Assembly (NCBI RefSeq): GCF_012911935.1
Contig: NZ_JAAXLA010000001.1
Coordinates: 124,001 to 188,000 of the forward strand
Source: Pseudonocardia acidicola
GTDB lineage: Bacteria; Actinomycetota; Actinomycetes; Mycobacteriales; Pseudonocardiaceae
Direction: 5' to 3'
DNA: 64,000 nt
The first letter of the stretch is position 1. Every line of letters begins with the position of its first letter. Below the pieces are notes generated by a model. That model had not been told where the DNA came from, ran no database searches, and saw only the letters and a list, made by a program, of their open reading frames with translations. This document shows, in pieces, positions 36,078 through 46,585 of the stretch. Made by a program: the position numbers and the translations under genes.

Positions 36078-36965
36078 TCAGTAGCGCTGCAGCGCCGGCG
36101 GGCTGGCCGGCGAGCCCGACTTGCCCAGCGTCTCGTCGTAGATCTTCTGCCAGGTGCCGTCGGTGTAGGACGCCTGCAGGATGTCGTTGATCTTGCCGCG
36201 GAGCGCGGCGTCGTCCTTGTTCAGGCCGATCCCGTAGGGCTCCTGGGAGAAGGGCTGGCCCACGAGCTTGAGCTTGTCGGGCTGCTGGGCGGCGTAGCCC
36301 TTGAGGATCGCGTCGTCGGTGGTGACGGCGTCGACCTGCTTGCTCAGCAGCTGGTCGACGCACTGGCTGTACGTCTGGAACTCGACGATGTTCCCCGGCT
36401 CGGTCAGGCCCTCGCTGCGCACCCGCTGAATCGGCGTCGAGCCGGTGACCGAGCAGACCTTCTTGCCCTTCAGGGTGTCCTTGCCGGTGATCGCGGTCTC
36501 GTCACTGCGCACCAGCAGGCCCTGCCCGGCGACGAAGTACGGGCCGGCGAACGAGACCTGCTGCTTGCGGTTGTCGTTGATCGTGTACGTGCCGACGTAG
36601 TAGTCGACCTCGCCGCGGGCGATCGTGGTCTCCCGGGCCGCGGAGGGCACCGTCTTGTAGTCGATCTTGTCGGCGCCGAAGCCGAGCTGCGCGGCGACGA
36701 GCCGGGCGATCTCGACGTCGAAGCCGGAGTACTGGCCGGTGGTGGCGTCCTTGAAGCCCAGGCCCGGCTGGTCGTCCTTCACCCCGATGACGACCCGGCC
36801 GCGCTGCTTCATCCTGTCGAACGTGGCGGAGCCCGGTACCTGCACGTCGGCGGCGACCGGCTGGGCCGCCACCGGGTCCGTGCTGCCCGGGCTGCCCTCC
36901 TTGCCGCATGCGGTCAGCGCCAGGGCGCCGACCAGCAGGCCGGCCGCCAGGGTGCGCAGCTTCAT
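36078..36965 (-). CDS. gluB: Glutamate-binding lipoprotein
   Basis: 295 residues from ATG 36965, with CGGAGAG upstream. A type II signal peptide ends in the lipobox LTAC (Cys at about residue 20). The mature part is a family 3 periplasmic-type binding protein (SBP_bac_3): RVVIGVKDDQPGLGF at the start, GFDVEIARLVAAQLG and DYYVGTYTINDNR. It binds glutamate or a related amino acid on the outer face and delivers it to GluCD. It lies between gluA (35 bases) and gluC. Confidence 0.92.
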   Translation of the reverse strand: MKLRTLAAGLLVGALALTACGKEGSPGSTDPVAAQPVAADVQVPGSATFDRMKQRGRVVIGVKDDQPGLGFKDATTGQYSGFDVEIARLVAAQLGFGADKIDYKTVPSAARETTIARGEVDYYVGTYTINDNRKQQVSFAGPYFVAGQGLLVRSDETAITGKDTLKGKKVCSVTGSTPIQRVRSEGLTEPGNIVEFQTYSQCVDQLLSKQVDAVTTDDAILKGYAAQQPDKLKLVGQPFSQEPYGIGLNKDDAALRGKINDILQASYTDGTWQKIYDETLGKSGSPASPPALQRY

Positions 36966-37000
36966 GAGCTCTCCGTCTCTTTGTGGGCCGTCTCGGGCGA

Positions 37001-37762
37001 TCAGTGGGTGAGGATCTTGCCGAGGAAGTCCTTGGCGCGATCCGAGTTCGGGTTGGAGAAGAACGCGTCCGGCGTGGCGTCCTCGACGATCTCGCCGTCG
37101 GACATGAAGATCACCCGGTGCGCGGCGCGGCGGGCGAAGCCCATCTCGTGGGTGACCACGAGCATCGTCATGCCCTCTCTCGCCAGCCCGGTCATGACGT
37201 CGAGGACCTCGTTGACCATCTCGGGGTCCAGCGCCGAGGTGGGCTCGTCGAACAGCATCACCTTGGGGCGCATGGCGAGCGCGCGGGCGATCGCGGCGCG
37301 CTGCTGCTGGCCGCCGGAGAGCTGCGCGGGATACTTGTCGCGCTGGTTCGCGATGCCGACCCGGTCGAGCAGTTCCAGGGCCCGCTTCTCCGCGTCGGCC
37401 TTGCCGGTCCTGCGCACCTTGATCGGTGCGAGGGTGACGTTCTCCAGGATCGTCTTGTGTGCGAACAGGTTGAAGCTCTGGAACACCATGCCGACGTCGG
37501 CGCGCAACCGGGCCAGATCTTTGCCCTCGGCGGGCAACGCCCTGCCGTCGACCTCGATCACGCCGTTGTCGACCGGCTCGAGGCGGTTGATCGTCCGGCA
37601 CAGCGTCGACTTGCCCGAACCGGATGGCCCGAGCACGACGACGACCTGGCCGCGATCGACCTCCAGGTTGATGCCGCGCAGCACGTGCAGGTCGCCGAAG
37701 TGCTTGTCGACCCCCGCCATCCGGATCATGGGCGTGCCGCTGCCGCCACCGTCACTGATCAT
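37001..37762 (-). CDS. gluA: Glutamate ABC transporter ATP-binding protein
   Basis: 253 residues from ATG 37762, with GGAGG 5 bases upstream; a second ATG 11 codons later is possible. Walker A is GPSGSGKST near residue 45, the Q loop VFQSF, the signature LSGGQQQR near residue 152 and Walker B VMLFDEP. The [11 protein letters not shown] segment is typical of GlnQ/GluA. It is the first gene of gluABCD, divergent from a two-component system 115 bases away whose regulator is a natural candidate to control it. Confidence 0.94.
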   Translation of the reverse strand: MISDGGGSGTPMIRMAGVDKHFGDLHVLRGINLEVDRGQVVVVLGPSGSGKSTLCRTINRLEPVDNGVIEVDGRALPAEGKDLARLRADVGMVFQSFNLFAHKTILENVTLAPIKVRRTGKADAEKRALELLDRVGIANQRDKYPAQLSGGQQQRAAIARALAMRPKVMLFDEPTSALDPEMVNEVLDVMTGLAREGMTMLVVTHEMGFARRAAHRVIFMSDGEIVEDATPDAFFSNPNSDRAKDFLGKILTH

Positions 37763-37877
37763 GGGAACCTCCGGGCATGGCGGGACGCTAGGGCGAATCG
37801 GACACAACAGTCCAGCATCTTGAGCAAGCCATAGGGTTTCTTTGCGATAACGCTCGTGATCTGTAGGAAGGTGGACG

Positions 37878-38564
37878 GTGCACATCCTCCTGGTCGAGGA
37901 CGACGACCGGATCGCGGCGGCGTTGCGCCCTGCGCTGCACCGGTATGGCATGACCACCACCCGGCTGGCCTGCGGCCGCGGCGTGGTCGACCATCTCGCC
38001 GGCGCCGACGTCGTGCTGCTGGATCTCGGGCTGCCCGACGTCGACGGCGTGGACGTGTGCCGCGCGATCCGCGCGGTCAGCGAGGTGCCGATCATCGTCG
38101 TGTCGGCGCGCGGCGAGGTCGACGACCGCATCCTCGGCCTGCACTCCGGAGCGGACGACTATCTGGTCAAGCCCTACGACATCGGCGAGCTGGTGGCCCG
38201 CGTGCACGCGGTGTACCGGCGCCGCGGCCCGCTGGGTGCCGGTGGCCCCGGCTCCCCGGCCGAAGTGGTCCACATCGACGACCTCACCGTCGACGTGGAC
38301 CGGCACACGGTCACCGTGGCGGGTCGCGAGGTCACCCTGACCCGCAAGGAGTTCCAGGTGCTCGCGCTGCTGGCCGGCGCGAACGGTGCGGTCTGCACCC
38401 GCAGCCGGATCGTGCCCGAGGTCTGGGGTCGCAGCTGGCCCGGCGCCAACCGGACCCTCGACGTGCACGTGGCCACCCTGCGCACCAAGCTCGGTCGCCC
38501 GGAGCTGGTGCAGACCGTGCGCGGCGTGGGTTACCGGCTCGGGGCGCCGGGCGGGGTCGGGTAG
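37878..38564 (+). CDS. Two-component response regulator, OmpR family
   Basis: 228 residues from GTG 37878. The receiver domain has the acidic pair EDDD, phospho-acceptor Asp in [10 protein letters not shown] near residue 52 and Lys in LVKPYD near residue 99. A linker of about 25 residues leads to a winged helix ending [21 protein letters not shown], the OmpR/PhoB signature. The kinase gene follows after 4 bases. It is divergent from gluABCD, and the shared 115-base intergenic region is the first place to look for its operator. Confidence 0.92.
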   Translation: MHILLVEDDDRIAAALRPALHRYGMTTTRLACGRGVVDHLAGADVVLLDLGLPDVDGVDVCRAIRAVSEVPIIVVSARGEVDDRILGLHSGADDYLVKPYDIGELVARVHAVYRRRGPLGAGGPGSPAEVVHIDDLTVDVDRHTVTVAGREVTLTRKEFQVLALLAGANGAVCTRSRIVPEVWGRSWPGANRTLDVHVATLRTKLGRPELVQTVRGVGYRLGAPGGVG

Positions 38565-38568
38565 AGCG

Positions 38569-40011
38569 GTGCGCGCCCGGCTGCTGGTCATCGTGCTGTT
38601 CCTGGTCGGCTTGCTCGCGGCAGGGCTGGGCGTGCCGCTCGCGGTCGCCGATGCCCGAAGCGCGCAGCAGGAGCTGTTCACCGACCGGCTCACCGACACG
38701 ATCTTCTTCGCCTCCATCGCCCAGCGGCCGATCACCGAGGCCAGCCCGACCGGACTGGCCGGTGAGCTGGCCCGCTACGACGAGGTCTACGGCGTCGCGG
38801 TCACCGTGCTCGGCCGCCACGGTGAGTTGATCGCGGCGTCGCGCCCGACGCCGCCGGTGCTCGACGCCGACGGTCAGGAGCGGGTCCGGCTCGCGCTGGC
38901 CAACCGCCGCTCCGAGCCCTACCCGCTGGTGATGCCCTGGGACCCCCGGCCCGTGGTGCTCGCCGAGCCGGTTCTGGTCGACGGGGAGGTGCGCGGCGCG
39001 GCGGTGACGGTGTCGCCGACCGATGCGCTGCGGGCCGAGGAACTGCGGGTGTGGACCACGGTCGCGGGGGCGGCGCTGCTCGCCCTCGCGCTCGGGGTCG
39101 TGCTCGCGCTGCCGGTGGTCCGGTGGATCCTGCGGCCGGTACGCCGGCTCGACGAGGGGACCGGGCGAGTGGCCGGTGCGGTGCTGGCCGGGGGCGTGGC
39201 CGAGCCGGTGTCGGACGGCAGCGGGCCACCCGAGCTGCGCCGGCTGTCGGCGTCGTTCGACCGGATGGCCGACACCGTCACCCAGGCGCTCTCCGCGCAG
39301 CGCGCCTTCGTCGCCGACGCCAGCCATCAGCTGCGCAACCCGCTCACCGCGCTGCGCCTGCGCCTGTCCAACCTGGACGGGCACGTGGACGGCGCCGCGG
39401 CCGAGCACCACGTGGCCGCCCTGGAGGAGGCCGAGCGGCTCTCCGACGTCCTCGACGGGCTGCTCGCGCTGGCCCGGGCGGAGCGGGTGACGGCGACCGA
39501 GATCGTCGACGTCGACACCGCGATGGACGACCGGCTGGATGCCTGGCGCCCGCTGGCCGAGCACACCGGGCTGCGGCTGCTCCGCGGTGGCTCCCGCAGG
39601 CTGCAGGCACGGGCCCCGGCCGGCGGGATCGAGACCCTGCTGGACGCGGTGCTGGACAACGCGATCAAGTTCACCCCGTCGGGAGGCTCGATCACGGTCG
39701 CCGCACTGGCCACGGCGGAATGGGTCGAGCTGTCGGTGCGCGACACCGGGCCGGGGATGGCACCTGAGGAGCTGGAGCGGGCCACCGACCGGTTCTGGCG
39801 CGCGCCGGACCAGAGCAACGTCGAGGGCTCCGGGCTCGGGTTGGCCATCGCGGCGCGCACCGCCGAGCTGGCCGGTGGGGAGCTGCGGCTGGAGCTGCCG
39901 ACCGGCGGCGGGCTGCGGGTGATCGCCCGGCTGCCCAGGCCGGCCCTGCCGGAGCCCGACGGGGGTCCTGACCGCTCACCCAGATCTCACAGGGCCTTCG
40001 TCGACCGGTAG
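38569..40011 (+). CDS. Sensor histidine kinase
   Basis: 480 residues from GTG 38569. Transmembrane helix 1 is at about residues 5-25, an extracytoplasmic sensor region runs to about residue 160, helix 2 is near residues 160-185, and a HAMP domain follows. The H-box is DASHQLRNPLTALR near residue 247. The ATPase domain has N-box LDNAIKF, G1 DTGPGM and G2 GSGLGLAI. The external loop could contact the TAXI-type lipoprotein encoded convergently (the 3' ends overlap by 25 bases), a link suggested by proximity only. Confidence 0.92.
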   Translation: MRARLLVIVLFLVGLLAAGLGVPLAVADARSAQQELFTDRLTDTIFFASIAQRPITEASPTGLAGELARYDEVYGVAVTVLGRHGELIAASRPTPPVLDADGQERVRLALANRRSEPYPLVMPWDPRPVVLAEPVLVDGEVRGAAVTVSPTDALRAEELRVWTTVAGAALLALALGVVLALPVVRWILRPVRRLDEGTGRVAGAVLAGGVAEPVSDGSGPPELRRLSASFDRMADTVTQALSAQRAFVADASHQLRNPLTALRLRLSNLDGHVDGAAAEHHVAALEEAERLSDVLDGLLALARAERVTATEIVDVDTAMDDRLDAWRPLAEHTGLRLLRGGSRRLQARAPAGGIETLLDAVLDNAIKFTPSGGSITVAALATAEWVELSVRDTGPGMAPEELERATDRFWRAPDQSNVEGSGLGLAIAARTAELAGGELRLELPTGGGLRVIARLPRPALPEPDGGPDRSPRSHRAFVDR

Positions 40012-40973
40012 AAGCGCTCCGCCCCGGGGTGCAGGGGTATCGGCTGGGTGCCGATGGCCGCCCGCGAGTCGATGGTCAGGGCTGCCGCGCTGGCCGCGGC
40101 CAGCCGCGGCTGCTCGGCGAACAGGGCGGCGACCAGCGCATCGGCGAGGTCGTCGGACATCGCTGCGCGGACCAGCAGGAAGTTCCGCACGAGCAGCGTG
40201 CTGATCGGGTTCGGGATGCCGTAGCTCGCCGCCGGCACGGTGCCCGAGGAGTACACCGGGAACTCCGCGCGCATCGGCTTGAGCACGTCGGAGAGATCGA
40301 GCAGCCGGATCGGCATCGTCGCGGCGAGCTCGCTGACCCCGGCCGTCGGCAGCCCCCCGGACCAGAAGAACGCGTCGATCGTGCCCGCCTGCATCGCGGC
40401 CACCGACTCGTTGATGCCGAGCTGGGCCGGCTGCAGATCGCGGCCGGTGACGAGCCCGGCCACCGTGAGCAGCCGCTGCGCGATGACGGTGACCCCCGAG
40501 TTGGGCGCGCCCACCGACACCCGCGCGCCGCGCAGGTCGGCCAGTCGCTGGAAGCGTGAACTGCCGCGGACGACCACGTGCACCACGTCGTCGTAGATCC
40601 GGGCCAGCGCCCGCGGCGAGCGCGGGTCGCCCTGCGGGGTCGCTTCGAGCAGGTCGGCGCCGGTGTCGACCTGGCTGAACACCACGTCGGCCTGTCCCGA
40701 TGAGAGCAGCGTCAGGTTCTGCACCGAACCGGCCGTCGCCAGCACCGCCGGGCGGGCGGCGAGACCGAGGTGTTGCTGCCAGGCGTCGGCGAGGGCGCCG
40801 CCGAGGGCGTAGTAAACGCCCTGGGTGCCGCCGGTCGCGATGGTGAGACGCAGGTCCGTGAAGGGCGATGAGCACCCGGCCAACGGCCCCGTCAGCCCGG
40901 CGGCCAGCCCCGCCACCCCCAACGCCCGCAACGCCTGGCGCCTGTTCAGCGTCGCTCGGTCCGGCGCCCCCAT
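39987..40973 (-). CDS. TAXI-family (TRAP-type) solute-binding lipoprotein
   Basis: 328 residues. The N-terminus has twin arginines (NRRQALRAL) and a lipobox LAGC near residue 34, so it is probably a Tat-exported lipoprotein. The mature protein begins with the TAXI hallmark [13 protein letters not shown] and contains [10 protein letters not shown] and [18 protein letters not shown] proteins bind small anions such as glutamate or 2-oxoglutarate and normally feed a DctQM-type permease, but no TRAP membrane subunit is present here. The next-door partners are a two-component system and gluABCD, so a role as ligand sensor for the kinase is plausible. It is divergent from miaB. Confidence 0.88.
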   Translation of the reverse strand: MGAPDRATLNRRQALRALGVAGLAAGLTGPLAGCSSPFTDLRLTIATGGTQGVYYALGGALADAWQQHLGLAARPAVLATAGSVQNLTLLSSGQADVVFSQVDTGADLLEATPQGDPRSPRALARIYDDVVHVVVRGSSRFQRLADLRGARVSVGAPNSGVTVIAQRLLTVAGLVTGRDLQPAQLGINESVAAMQAGTIDAFFWSGGLPTAGVSELAATMPIRLLDLSDVLKPMRAEFPVYSSGTVPAASYGIPNPISTLLVRNFLLVRAAMSDDLADALVAALFAEQPRLAAASAAALTIDSRAAIGTQPIPLHPGAERFYRSTKAL

Positions 40974-41014
40974 GCGCGCATCCTCCCGCGCGCCCTGCGC
41001 GCGGTCGAGTGGCC

Positions 41015-41020
41015 TACCCT
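41015..41020 (+). promoter_or_regulatory. -10 box (TACCCT) of miaB
   Basis: TACCCT lies 6 bases before GTG 41027 with no ribosome site between, which fixes the start against longer in-frame options. Confidence 0.5.
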
Positions 41021-41026
41021 CGGGTC

Positions 41027-42523
41027 GTGACCCGCAGCTACGCCATCCGCACCTATGGGTGCCAGATGAACGTGCACGATTCCGAGCGGATGGCCGGGTT
41101 GCTGGAGTCCGCCGGATACCGGAAGGCGGCCGACGACGACGCCGCCGACGTGATCGTCTTCAACACCTGTGCGGTGCGGGAGAACGCCGACAACAAGCTC
41201 TACGGCAACCTCGGCCGGCTGCGCCCGGCGAAGGCAGCGCGCCCCGGGATGCAGATCGCCGTCGGCGGCTGTCTCGCGCAGAAGGACCGCGAGACGATCA
41301 TCAAGAAGGCCCCCTGGGTCGACGTGGTGTTCGGTACCCACAACGTGCACGCCCTGCCCACGCTGCTGGAGCGGGCCCGGCACAACCAGGCCGCCGAGGT
41401 GGAGATCCTCGAGTCGCTCGAGGTGTTCCCCTCCACGCTGCCGGCGCGACGCGAGTCCGCCTACGCCGGCTGGGTGTCGATCTCGGTGGGCTGCAACAAC
41501 ACCTGCACGTTCTGCATCGTCCCGTCGCTGCGCGGCAAGGAGAAGGACCGCAGGCCGGGCGACGTCCTCGCCGAGGTCTGCGCGCTGGCCGCCGACGGGG
41601 TGCTCGAGGTGACCCTGCTCGGCCAGAACGTCAACTCCTACGGCGCCGAGTTCGGCGACCGCGGGGCGTTCGCGAAGCTGCTGCGGGCCTGCGGTGAGGT
41701 CGAGGGCCTCGAGCGGCTCCGGTTCACCTCGCCGCACCCGCGCGACTTCACCTCCGACGTCATCGCCGCGATGGCCGAGACGCCGGTGGTCTGCCCGCAG
41801 CTGCACATGCCGCTGCAGTCCGGCTCCGACGCCGTGCTGAGGGCGATGCGCCGGTCCTACCGGTCGGCCCGCTTCCTGGCGATCCTCGAGGAGGTTCGCG
41901 CGTCCATCCCGGACGCCGCGATCAGCACCGACATCATCGTCGGGTTCCCCGGAGAGACCGAGGAGGACTTCCGGGCCACCCTCGACGTGGTCCGCGAGGC
42001 CCGCTTCGCGCAGGCATTCACCTTCCAGTACTCGCCCCGGCCCGGCACGCCCGCCGCGGCGCTGCCCGACCAGGTGCCCAAGGCCGTCGTGCAGGAGCGC
42101 TACGACCGGCTCATCGAGCTGCAGGAACAGATCTCCTGGGAGCAGAACCGGGCGCTCGTCGGCCGCGAGGTCGAGGTGCTGGTCTCGACCGGTGAGGGAC
42201 GCAAGGACACCGCCACCCGGCGGATGAGCGGGCGCGCCCGGGACGGCAGACTGGTGCACTTCGCCCCGGGGGACGCCGCCGTCCGGCCCGGCGACCTGGT
42301 GGTCGTGACGGTCGGCTACGGCGCACCGCATCACCTCGTCGCCGACGGCGGGCTGATCGCGCACCGGCGTACCCGGGCCGGCGACGCGTACGAGGCGGGG
42401 ACCCGTCCGGACGGTGCGCCCACCGGCCTCGGCCTGCCGGGCTTCGGGGCACCCGCGCCGGTCACAGCCGACGCGGGATGTTCGGCGGCCGCCACCCCGG
42501 TCGCCACGGGAGGTACACGATGA
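41027..42523 (+). CDS. miaB: tRNA-2-methylthio-N6-dimethylallyladenosine synthase
   Basis: 498 residues from GTG 41027. The N-terminal UPF0004 domain has the auxiliary-cluster cysteines in [14 protein letters not shown] and GGCLAQ. The radical SAM motif CxxxCxxC is CNNTCTFC near residues 157-164, and a TRAM domain lies near residues 370-440. It methylthiolates i6A37 of tRNAs, the step after MiaA, which is encoded 4.6 kb downstream. It is translationally coupled to the next gene by an ATGA overlap. The C-terminal 50 residues are Pro/Gly-rich and probably disordered. Confidence 0.96.
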   Translation: MTRSYAIRTYGCQMNVHDSERMAGLLESAGYRKAADDDAADVIVFNTCAVRENADNKLYGNLGRLRPAKAARPGMQIAVGGCLAQKDRETIIKKAPWVDVVFGTHNVHALPTLLERARHNQAAEVEILESLEVFPSTLPARRESAYAGWVSISVGCNNTCTFCIVPSLRGKEKDRRPGDVLAEVCALAADGVLEVTLLGQNVNSYGAEFGDRGAFAKLLRACGEVEGLERLRFTSPHPRDFTSDVIAAMAETPVVCPQLHMPLQSGSDAVLRAMRRSYRSARFLAILEEVRASIPDAAISTDIIVGFPGETEEDFRATLDVVREARFAQAFTFQYSPRPGTPAAALPDQVPKAVVQERYDRLIELQEQISWEQNRALVGREVEVLVSTGEGRKDTATRRMSGRARDGRLVHFAPGDAAVRPGDLVVVTVGYGAPHHLVADGGLIAHRRTRAGDAYEAGTRPDGAPTGLGLPGFGAPAPVTADAGCSAAATPVATGGTR

Positions 42524-42990
42524 GCGAGTCCCCGGTTCCCGAGGAGCTGACCCAACTGGATGCGGAGCTCCGCGGCGTGACGCGCCGCGTCGAGCGACGG
42601 ATCGACCCCGGCCCGACGGCGGTGATCGTCTCGATCGCGATGCTGGTCGTCATCGGCGCGCTGCTCCTGCCCTGGAGCGGATCCACGCGCGGCTGGGAGA
42701 TCCTCGCGGGCGAGGCGAGCTTCGGGGTGCTGCCGCGGCTGTTCACCTTCACCGCGCTGGGCATCGGCGTGTTCGGCTCGGCCCTCGCACTCGCCACCCG
42801 GCGCTGGGGGCTGGCCTGGGTGTGCGCCGTCGGCTGCGGCATCTCGGTGGTCAACGGCGTGTGGGCGATCTGGTCCCGGCAGATCGGGGTGCCCCAAGGT
42901 GGGTCCGGTGCCGCCCCGGGGCTGATCCTGACCGTGCTGGCGGTGCTCCTGCTGTCGGTGTCCTGGGTGCGGATCGCGCTGCGGCGCTGA
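42520..42990 (+). CDS. Conserved membrane protein of the miaB locus (Rv2732c-like)
   Basis: 156 residues from ATG 42520, which overlaps the miaB stop and has GGGAGG 6 bases upstream. Four hydrophobic segments are visible at about residues 38-56, 74-96, 99-117 and 132-150; the N-terminal 35 residues are acidic then basic. Position after miaB matches the mycobacterial gene Rv2732c. No function is known to me. Confidence 0.75.
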   Translation: MSESPVPEELTQLDAELRGVTRRVERRIDPGPTAVIVSIAMLVVIGALLLPWSGSTRGWEILAGEASFGVLPRLFTFTALGIGVFGSALALATRRWGLAWVCAVGCGISVVNGVWAIWSRQIGVPQGGSGAAPGLILTVLAVLLLSVSWVRIALRR

Positions 42991-42995
42991 GCGCA

Positions 42996-43024
42996 GCGCC
43001 CGACCCCGGAGCGGGGTCGGGCGC
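42996..43024. terminator. Bidirectional terminator between the miaB operon and the DUF349 gene
   Basis: A perfect 12-bp stem, GCGCCCGACCCC 42996-43007 with its complement 43013-43024, around loop GGAGC and between convergent genes. Confidence 0.85.
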
Positions 43025-43033
43025 GCCGGCCGG

Positions 43034-44617
43034 TTACCGCCCCTGAACCGCCTGCTCGGCGGTCCTCAGCCACTCCCGCCACTGGTCGGCCTGGCGCTGG
43101 GCCTCCTCGGCGCGGCGGGTGTCGCCGGCCGCGCGCGCCTTCTCGGCCTGCGCCTCGAACTGGGCCACCCGGTCGCGGAACTGGGCCACCCGGGCCTCGG
43201 CCTCGGGGTCGGTGCGCCGCCACTGCCGGTCGGCGGCCTCGCGGACCTTGTCCTCGACCGCGCGGAGCCGGGCCTCGAGCGGGCGGATGTCCTCGCGCGG
43301 GACCTTGCCGATCTCCTCCCAGCGCTCCTGGATGGTGCGCAGCGCGGCGCGGGCGCTGTCCGGGTCGCTCAGGTCGATCTTCTCGGCCTCGGCCAGCAGC
43401 GCCTTCTTGGACTCGGCGTTGGCCACGAACTCGGCGTCGCGCTCGTTGAAGGTCTCCGTGCGGCGGGCGAAGAACGCGTCCTGCGCGGCACGGAACCGCT
43501 GCCACAGGGCGTCGTCGGCGTCCTTCTGGGCCCGCCCGGCGGCCTTCCATTCCGTCATCAGGTCGCGGTAGCGCGCCGCAGTGGGCCCCCAGTCGGTGGA
43601 GTCGGCGAGGGCCTCGGCCTCGGCGGCGAGCTCCTCCTTGCGGGCCTTCGCAGCGGCCCGTTGCCGGTCGAGATCCGCGAAGTGGGAGCCGCGGCGCCGG
43701 TTGAACGCCTCGCGGGCTTTGGAGAACCGCTTCCACAGCGCCTCGTCGGTCTTGCGGTCGATCCCGCGGATCGTCCGCCACTCCTCGAGGATGGCCTTCA
43801 ACCGGTCGCCGGCCTGCTTCCACTGGGTGGCCTCGGCGGCCATCTGCTCGGCCTCGGCGGCGAGTTCCTCCTTGCGGGCCACCGCGGCGGCGCGCTGGGC
43901 ATCGCGTGCCGAGCGGGCCGCGCCGACCGACTGCTCGGCCTGGGCGACCAGCCCGTCGAGCCGGGCGCGCAGGCCGGCCACGTCGCCGATCACGGCGGCC
44001 TCGGGGAGCCCGTCGCGCAGCGTCTTCGCGCTGCTCAGCGCATGCTTCGGATCACCGCCGCCGACAGCGAGCCGGGCGGTCAGCAGCTCGACCTCGGTGA
44101 GCAGGTCGTCGAAGCGGCGGGCGAAGTGCGCGAGGCCCTCCTCCGGCGCCCCGGCCTGCCAGGAACCGACGATCCGCTCGCCCTCGGCGGTGATCAGATA
44201 GATGGTGCCCTCGGCGTCGACCCGGCCCCATCGGGCGGGATCGGTGCTCGCCGCGGCGACCGGGGACGGCGCAGCCGGAGCGGGGGCGGTGGGCGTCGCG
44301 GCCGGAGTGACCGGAGCGGCGGGCGCCGGGCGCGGCGCGGCGCCGGCGGGCGGGCCCGGCACCGGCGGGTGGGCCGTCGGCGGGCCGGGCACCGGCTGGT
44401 GCGGGGCCGGCGCCGGCGGGGTGGGGGACCCGGCGGGTGTGGGAGCGTCCGCTGCGGCCGACGGTGCCTCCGACGATGCCGTGTCCGCCTCTGCACCCTG
44501 CGGGTCGTCACCGGTGTGCGGGTGTCCGCCCTGGCCCGGGATCTCCGGTCGGCAGACGACGTCCGATGCGGGTCCTCGCCCGTCCGTCGTCCCGCTCGTC
44601 CTCTGCTCCTCCGACAC
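43034..44617 (-). CDS. DUF349 repeat protein (Rv2731-like)
   Basis: 527 residues from GTG 44617, with GGAGG 6 bases upstream. Residues about 10-135 are Pro/Ala-rich and disordered. A short beta segment ([17 protein letters not shown]) follows, then a long helical region of DUF349 repeats with motif patterns such as [46 protein letters not shown] and [20 protein letters not shown]. The repeats predict a rod-like coiled-coil protein. No catalytic motif is seen and the function is unknown. Its place in the miaB-miaA block is conserved in mycobacteria. Confidence 0.85.
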   Translation of the reverse strand: MSEEQRTSGTTDGRGPASDVVCRPEIPGQGGHPHTGDDPQGAEADTASSEAPSAAADAPTPAGSPTPPAPAPHQPVPGPPTAHPPVPGPPAGAAPRPAPAAPVTPAATPTAPAPAAPSPVAAASTDPARWGRVDAEGTIYLITAEGERIVGSWQAGAPEEGLAHFARRFDDLLTEVELLTARLAVGGGDPKHALSSAKTLRDGLPEAAVIGDVAGLRARLDGLVAQAEQSVGAARSARDAQRAAAVARKEELAAEAEQMAAEATQWKQAGDRLKAILEEWRTIRGIDRKTDEALWKRFSKAREAFNRRRGSHFADLDRQRAAAKARKEELAAEAEALADSTDWGPTAARYRDLMTEWKAAGRAQKDADDALWQRFRAAQDAFFARRTETFNERDAEFVANAESKKALLAEAEKIDLSDPDSARAALRTIQERWEEIGKVPREDIRPLEARLRAVEDKVREAADRQWRRTDPEAEARVAQFRDRVAQFEAQAEKARAAGDTRRAEEAQRQADQWREWLRTAEQAVQGR

Positions 44618-44883
44618 CGTGGTCCTCCCTCGTCCGGCCCACCGTGGCGCGGTGGGCGCTCCGCCGTCCGGCGGAGCCGTGCACATGCCCCTGCCGATCA
44701 TCCATGACCGAGGGCTTGACGGATTCAAACAGCTCGGGGACCGGACGGGAACCGCCCGGGTCCAGGTGGCGCAGCCAGTGGGCGATCCTGATCGGCGAGT
44801 CGCGCAGGTGTGGCCGGTACCGGGCGCCCGCCCGGGCGTTCTCGCATCATCCGGACCGGTGACCGTCCCGCGTCTCCCGTCGC

Positions 44884-44889
44884 TACCCT
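44884..44889 (+). promoter_or_regulatory. -10 box (TACCCT) before the dioxygenase-like gene
   Basis: TACCCT lies 8 bases before GTG 44898, with no ribosome site. It sets the start of the three-gene run that continues with miaA. Confidence 0.5.
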
Positions 44890-44897
44890 TCGACATC

Positions 44898-45653
44898 GTG
44901 CTCTCCGCGGTCGTCGTGCTGCCCCAGCCGCCGTTGCTGGTCCCCGAGCTGGCGACGGGTGCCGCGGCGGAGACGACCGGCCTGCGCGACGCCTGCCGGT
45001 CCGCCGTGGTCCGGCTGGCCGCCGCAGCACCGCGCTGGATCGCGGTCGGTGCGGACCCGGGCGGGCGTCGGACGGTCGGGCCCGAGTCCGCCGGGACGTT
45101 CGCCGGGTTCGGCGTCGACGTCCGGGTCGCCCTGGACACCACCCCCGGTGCGGTGACGGCTGTTCCCGACCCCGAGTTCCCGCTGCCGCTGCTCATCGCC
45201 GGCTGGGCGGCCGCCGGCACCGGAGCCGCGCTGCGCATCCGCGGCGAGCTGGTGGCGCCGGACGCCGCGCCCTCCGACTGCGCCGAGCTGGGCGCGACGC
45301 TGGCCGCCGAGTGCGCCGCGACCGACGGCCCGGTCGGGCTGCTCATCGTCGGCGACGGCGCGGCGACGCACACCGAGAAGGCCCCCGGGCACCTCGACGT
45401 GCGCGCCGGCCGGTTCGACGAGGAGGTCGCCGCCGCGCTCGCCGCCGCCGACGCGACCGCCCTCGCCGCCCTCGACCCGGTGCTCGCCGAGCAGCTGTGG
45501 GCGGTGGGCCGCGCGCCGTGGCAGGTGCTGGCGGGTGCCGTGACCGGCACCGGCACCGGCACCGGCGGCGCGCGGTGGCGCGGCGAGCTGCTGCACTCGT
45601 CGGCGCCCTTCGGGGTGGCCTACCACGTCGCCGTGTGGACCCCGCTCCCGTGA
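44898..45653 (+). CDS. Class III extradiol dioxygenase subunit B-like protein (Rv2728c-like)
   Basis: 251 residues from GTG 44898. It opens [18 protein letters not shown], typical of the group, with [14 protein letters not shown] in the middle and an [24 protein letters not shown] segment near residues 150-170 that resembles the LigB/AMMECR1-associated fold. Active-site histidines of true dioxygenases are mostly missing, so no ring-cleaving activity is claimed. The gene precedes miaA with a GTGA overlap, as in mycobacteria, so it may share a role in tRNA or lysine metabolism. That is inference. Confidence 0.7.
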   Translation: MLSAVVVLPQPPLLVPELATGAAAETTGLRDACRSAVVRLAAAAPRWIAVGADPGGRRTVGPESAGTFAGFGVDVRVALDTTPGAVTAVPDPEFPLPLLIAGWAAAGTGAALRIRGELVAPDAAPSDCAELGATLAAECAATDGPVGLLIVGDGAATHTEKAPGHLDVRAGRFDEEVAAALAAADATALAALDPVLAEQLWAVGRAPWQVLAGAVTGTGTGTGGARWRGELLHSSAPFGVAYHVAVWTPLP

Positions 45654-46576
45654 CCGCGCCGCCGCTGGTCGCCGTCGTCGGCCCCACCGCGACCGGCAAG
45701 TCCGACCTGGGCCTGGCCCTGGCCGCCGAGCTCGGCGGCGAGGTCGTCAACGCCGACGCGATGCAGCTCTACCGCGACATGGACATCGGCACCGCCAAGC
45801 TCGGCGTCGCCGAGCGCGCGGGCATCCCGCACCACCTGCTCGACGTCCTGGACGTCACCGAGTCCGCGTCGGTCGCGGCCTATCAGCGGGCGGCCCGGCG
45901 GATCGTCGAGGACCTCCGGGCGGCCGGGACGACCCCGGTGCTGGTCGGCGGGTCGGGGCTGTACGTGCAGGCGGTGCTCGACGAGCTGGAGTTCCCCGGT
46001 ACCGACCCCGTGCTGCGCGCCGAGCTGGAGACCGAGCTCGCCGAGCTCGGGCCGGCGGCGATGCACCAGCGGCTGGCCGCGGTCGACCCGGCCGCCGCCG
46101 AGATCGTGCTGCCGGGCAACGGGCGGCGGATCGTGCGCGCGCTGGAGGTCATCGCGCTGACCGGCCGCCCGTTCCCGGCCCGGCTTCCCACGCACGGCGC
46201 GCCGCGCTACGACGCGGTGATGATCGGGGTGGACCGGCCGGTCGCCGAGCTCGACGACCGGGTCGCGGTCCGGGTGCAGCGGATGTTCGCCGCGGGCCTG
46301 GTCGAGGAGACCCGGACGCTCGCCGGCCGCGGTCTGCGGGAGGGCCGGACCGCGTCGCGGGCACTGGGCTATCAGCAGGTTCTCGCCCAGCTCGACGGCG
46401 ACGGGGACTTCGGCGGGGCCGCCGAGGAGACCGTCCGGGCGACCCGGCGGTTCGTCCGCAGGCAGCGGTCCTGGTTCCGCCGGGACCGCCGGATCCGGTG
46501 GCTCGATGCCGCCCGACCGGGTCTCGTCGACCGCGCGCTGGACGTGTTGCGCGAGGTCGTGCCCACCCGCCCGTAG
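45650..46576 (+). CDS. miaA: tRNA dimethylallyltransferase
   Basis: 308 residues from GTG 45650, which overlaps the previous stop codon. The P-loop GPTATGKS is at about residues 9-16. It continues with the DMDIGTAK and HHLLD motifs, and has YQQVL and [10 protein letters not shown] in the C-terminal region. It adds the isopentenyl group to A37 of UNN-decoding tRNAs; MiaB then methylthiolates the product. dapF follows 9 bases later, with its own -10 box. Confidence 0.95.
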   Translation: MTAPPLVAVVGPTATGKSDLGLALAAELGGEVVNADAMQLYRDMDIGTAKLGVAERAGIPHHLLDVLDVTESASVAAYQRAARRIVEDLRAAGTTPVLVGGSGLYVQAVLDELEFPGTDPVLRAELETELAELGPAAMHQRLAAVDPAAAEIVLPGNGRRIVRALEVIALTGRPFPARLPTHGAPRYDAVMIGVDRPVAELDDRVAVRVQRMFAAGLVEETRTLAGRGLREGRTASRALGYQQVLAQLDGDGDFGGAAEETVRATRRFVRRQRSWFRRDRRIRWLDAARPGLVDRALDVLREVVPTRP

Positions 46577-46579
46577 TCT
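46574..46579 (+). promoter_or_regulatory. -10 box (TAGTCT) of dapF, overlapping the miaA stop codon
   Basis: TAGTCT begins at the miaA TAG stop and lies 6 bases before ATG 46586. dapF may thus be read both from the miaA transcript and as a leaderless message. Confidence 0.45.
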
Positions 46580-46585
46580 CGGGGC

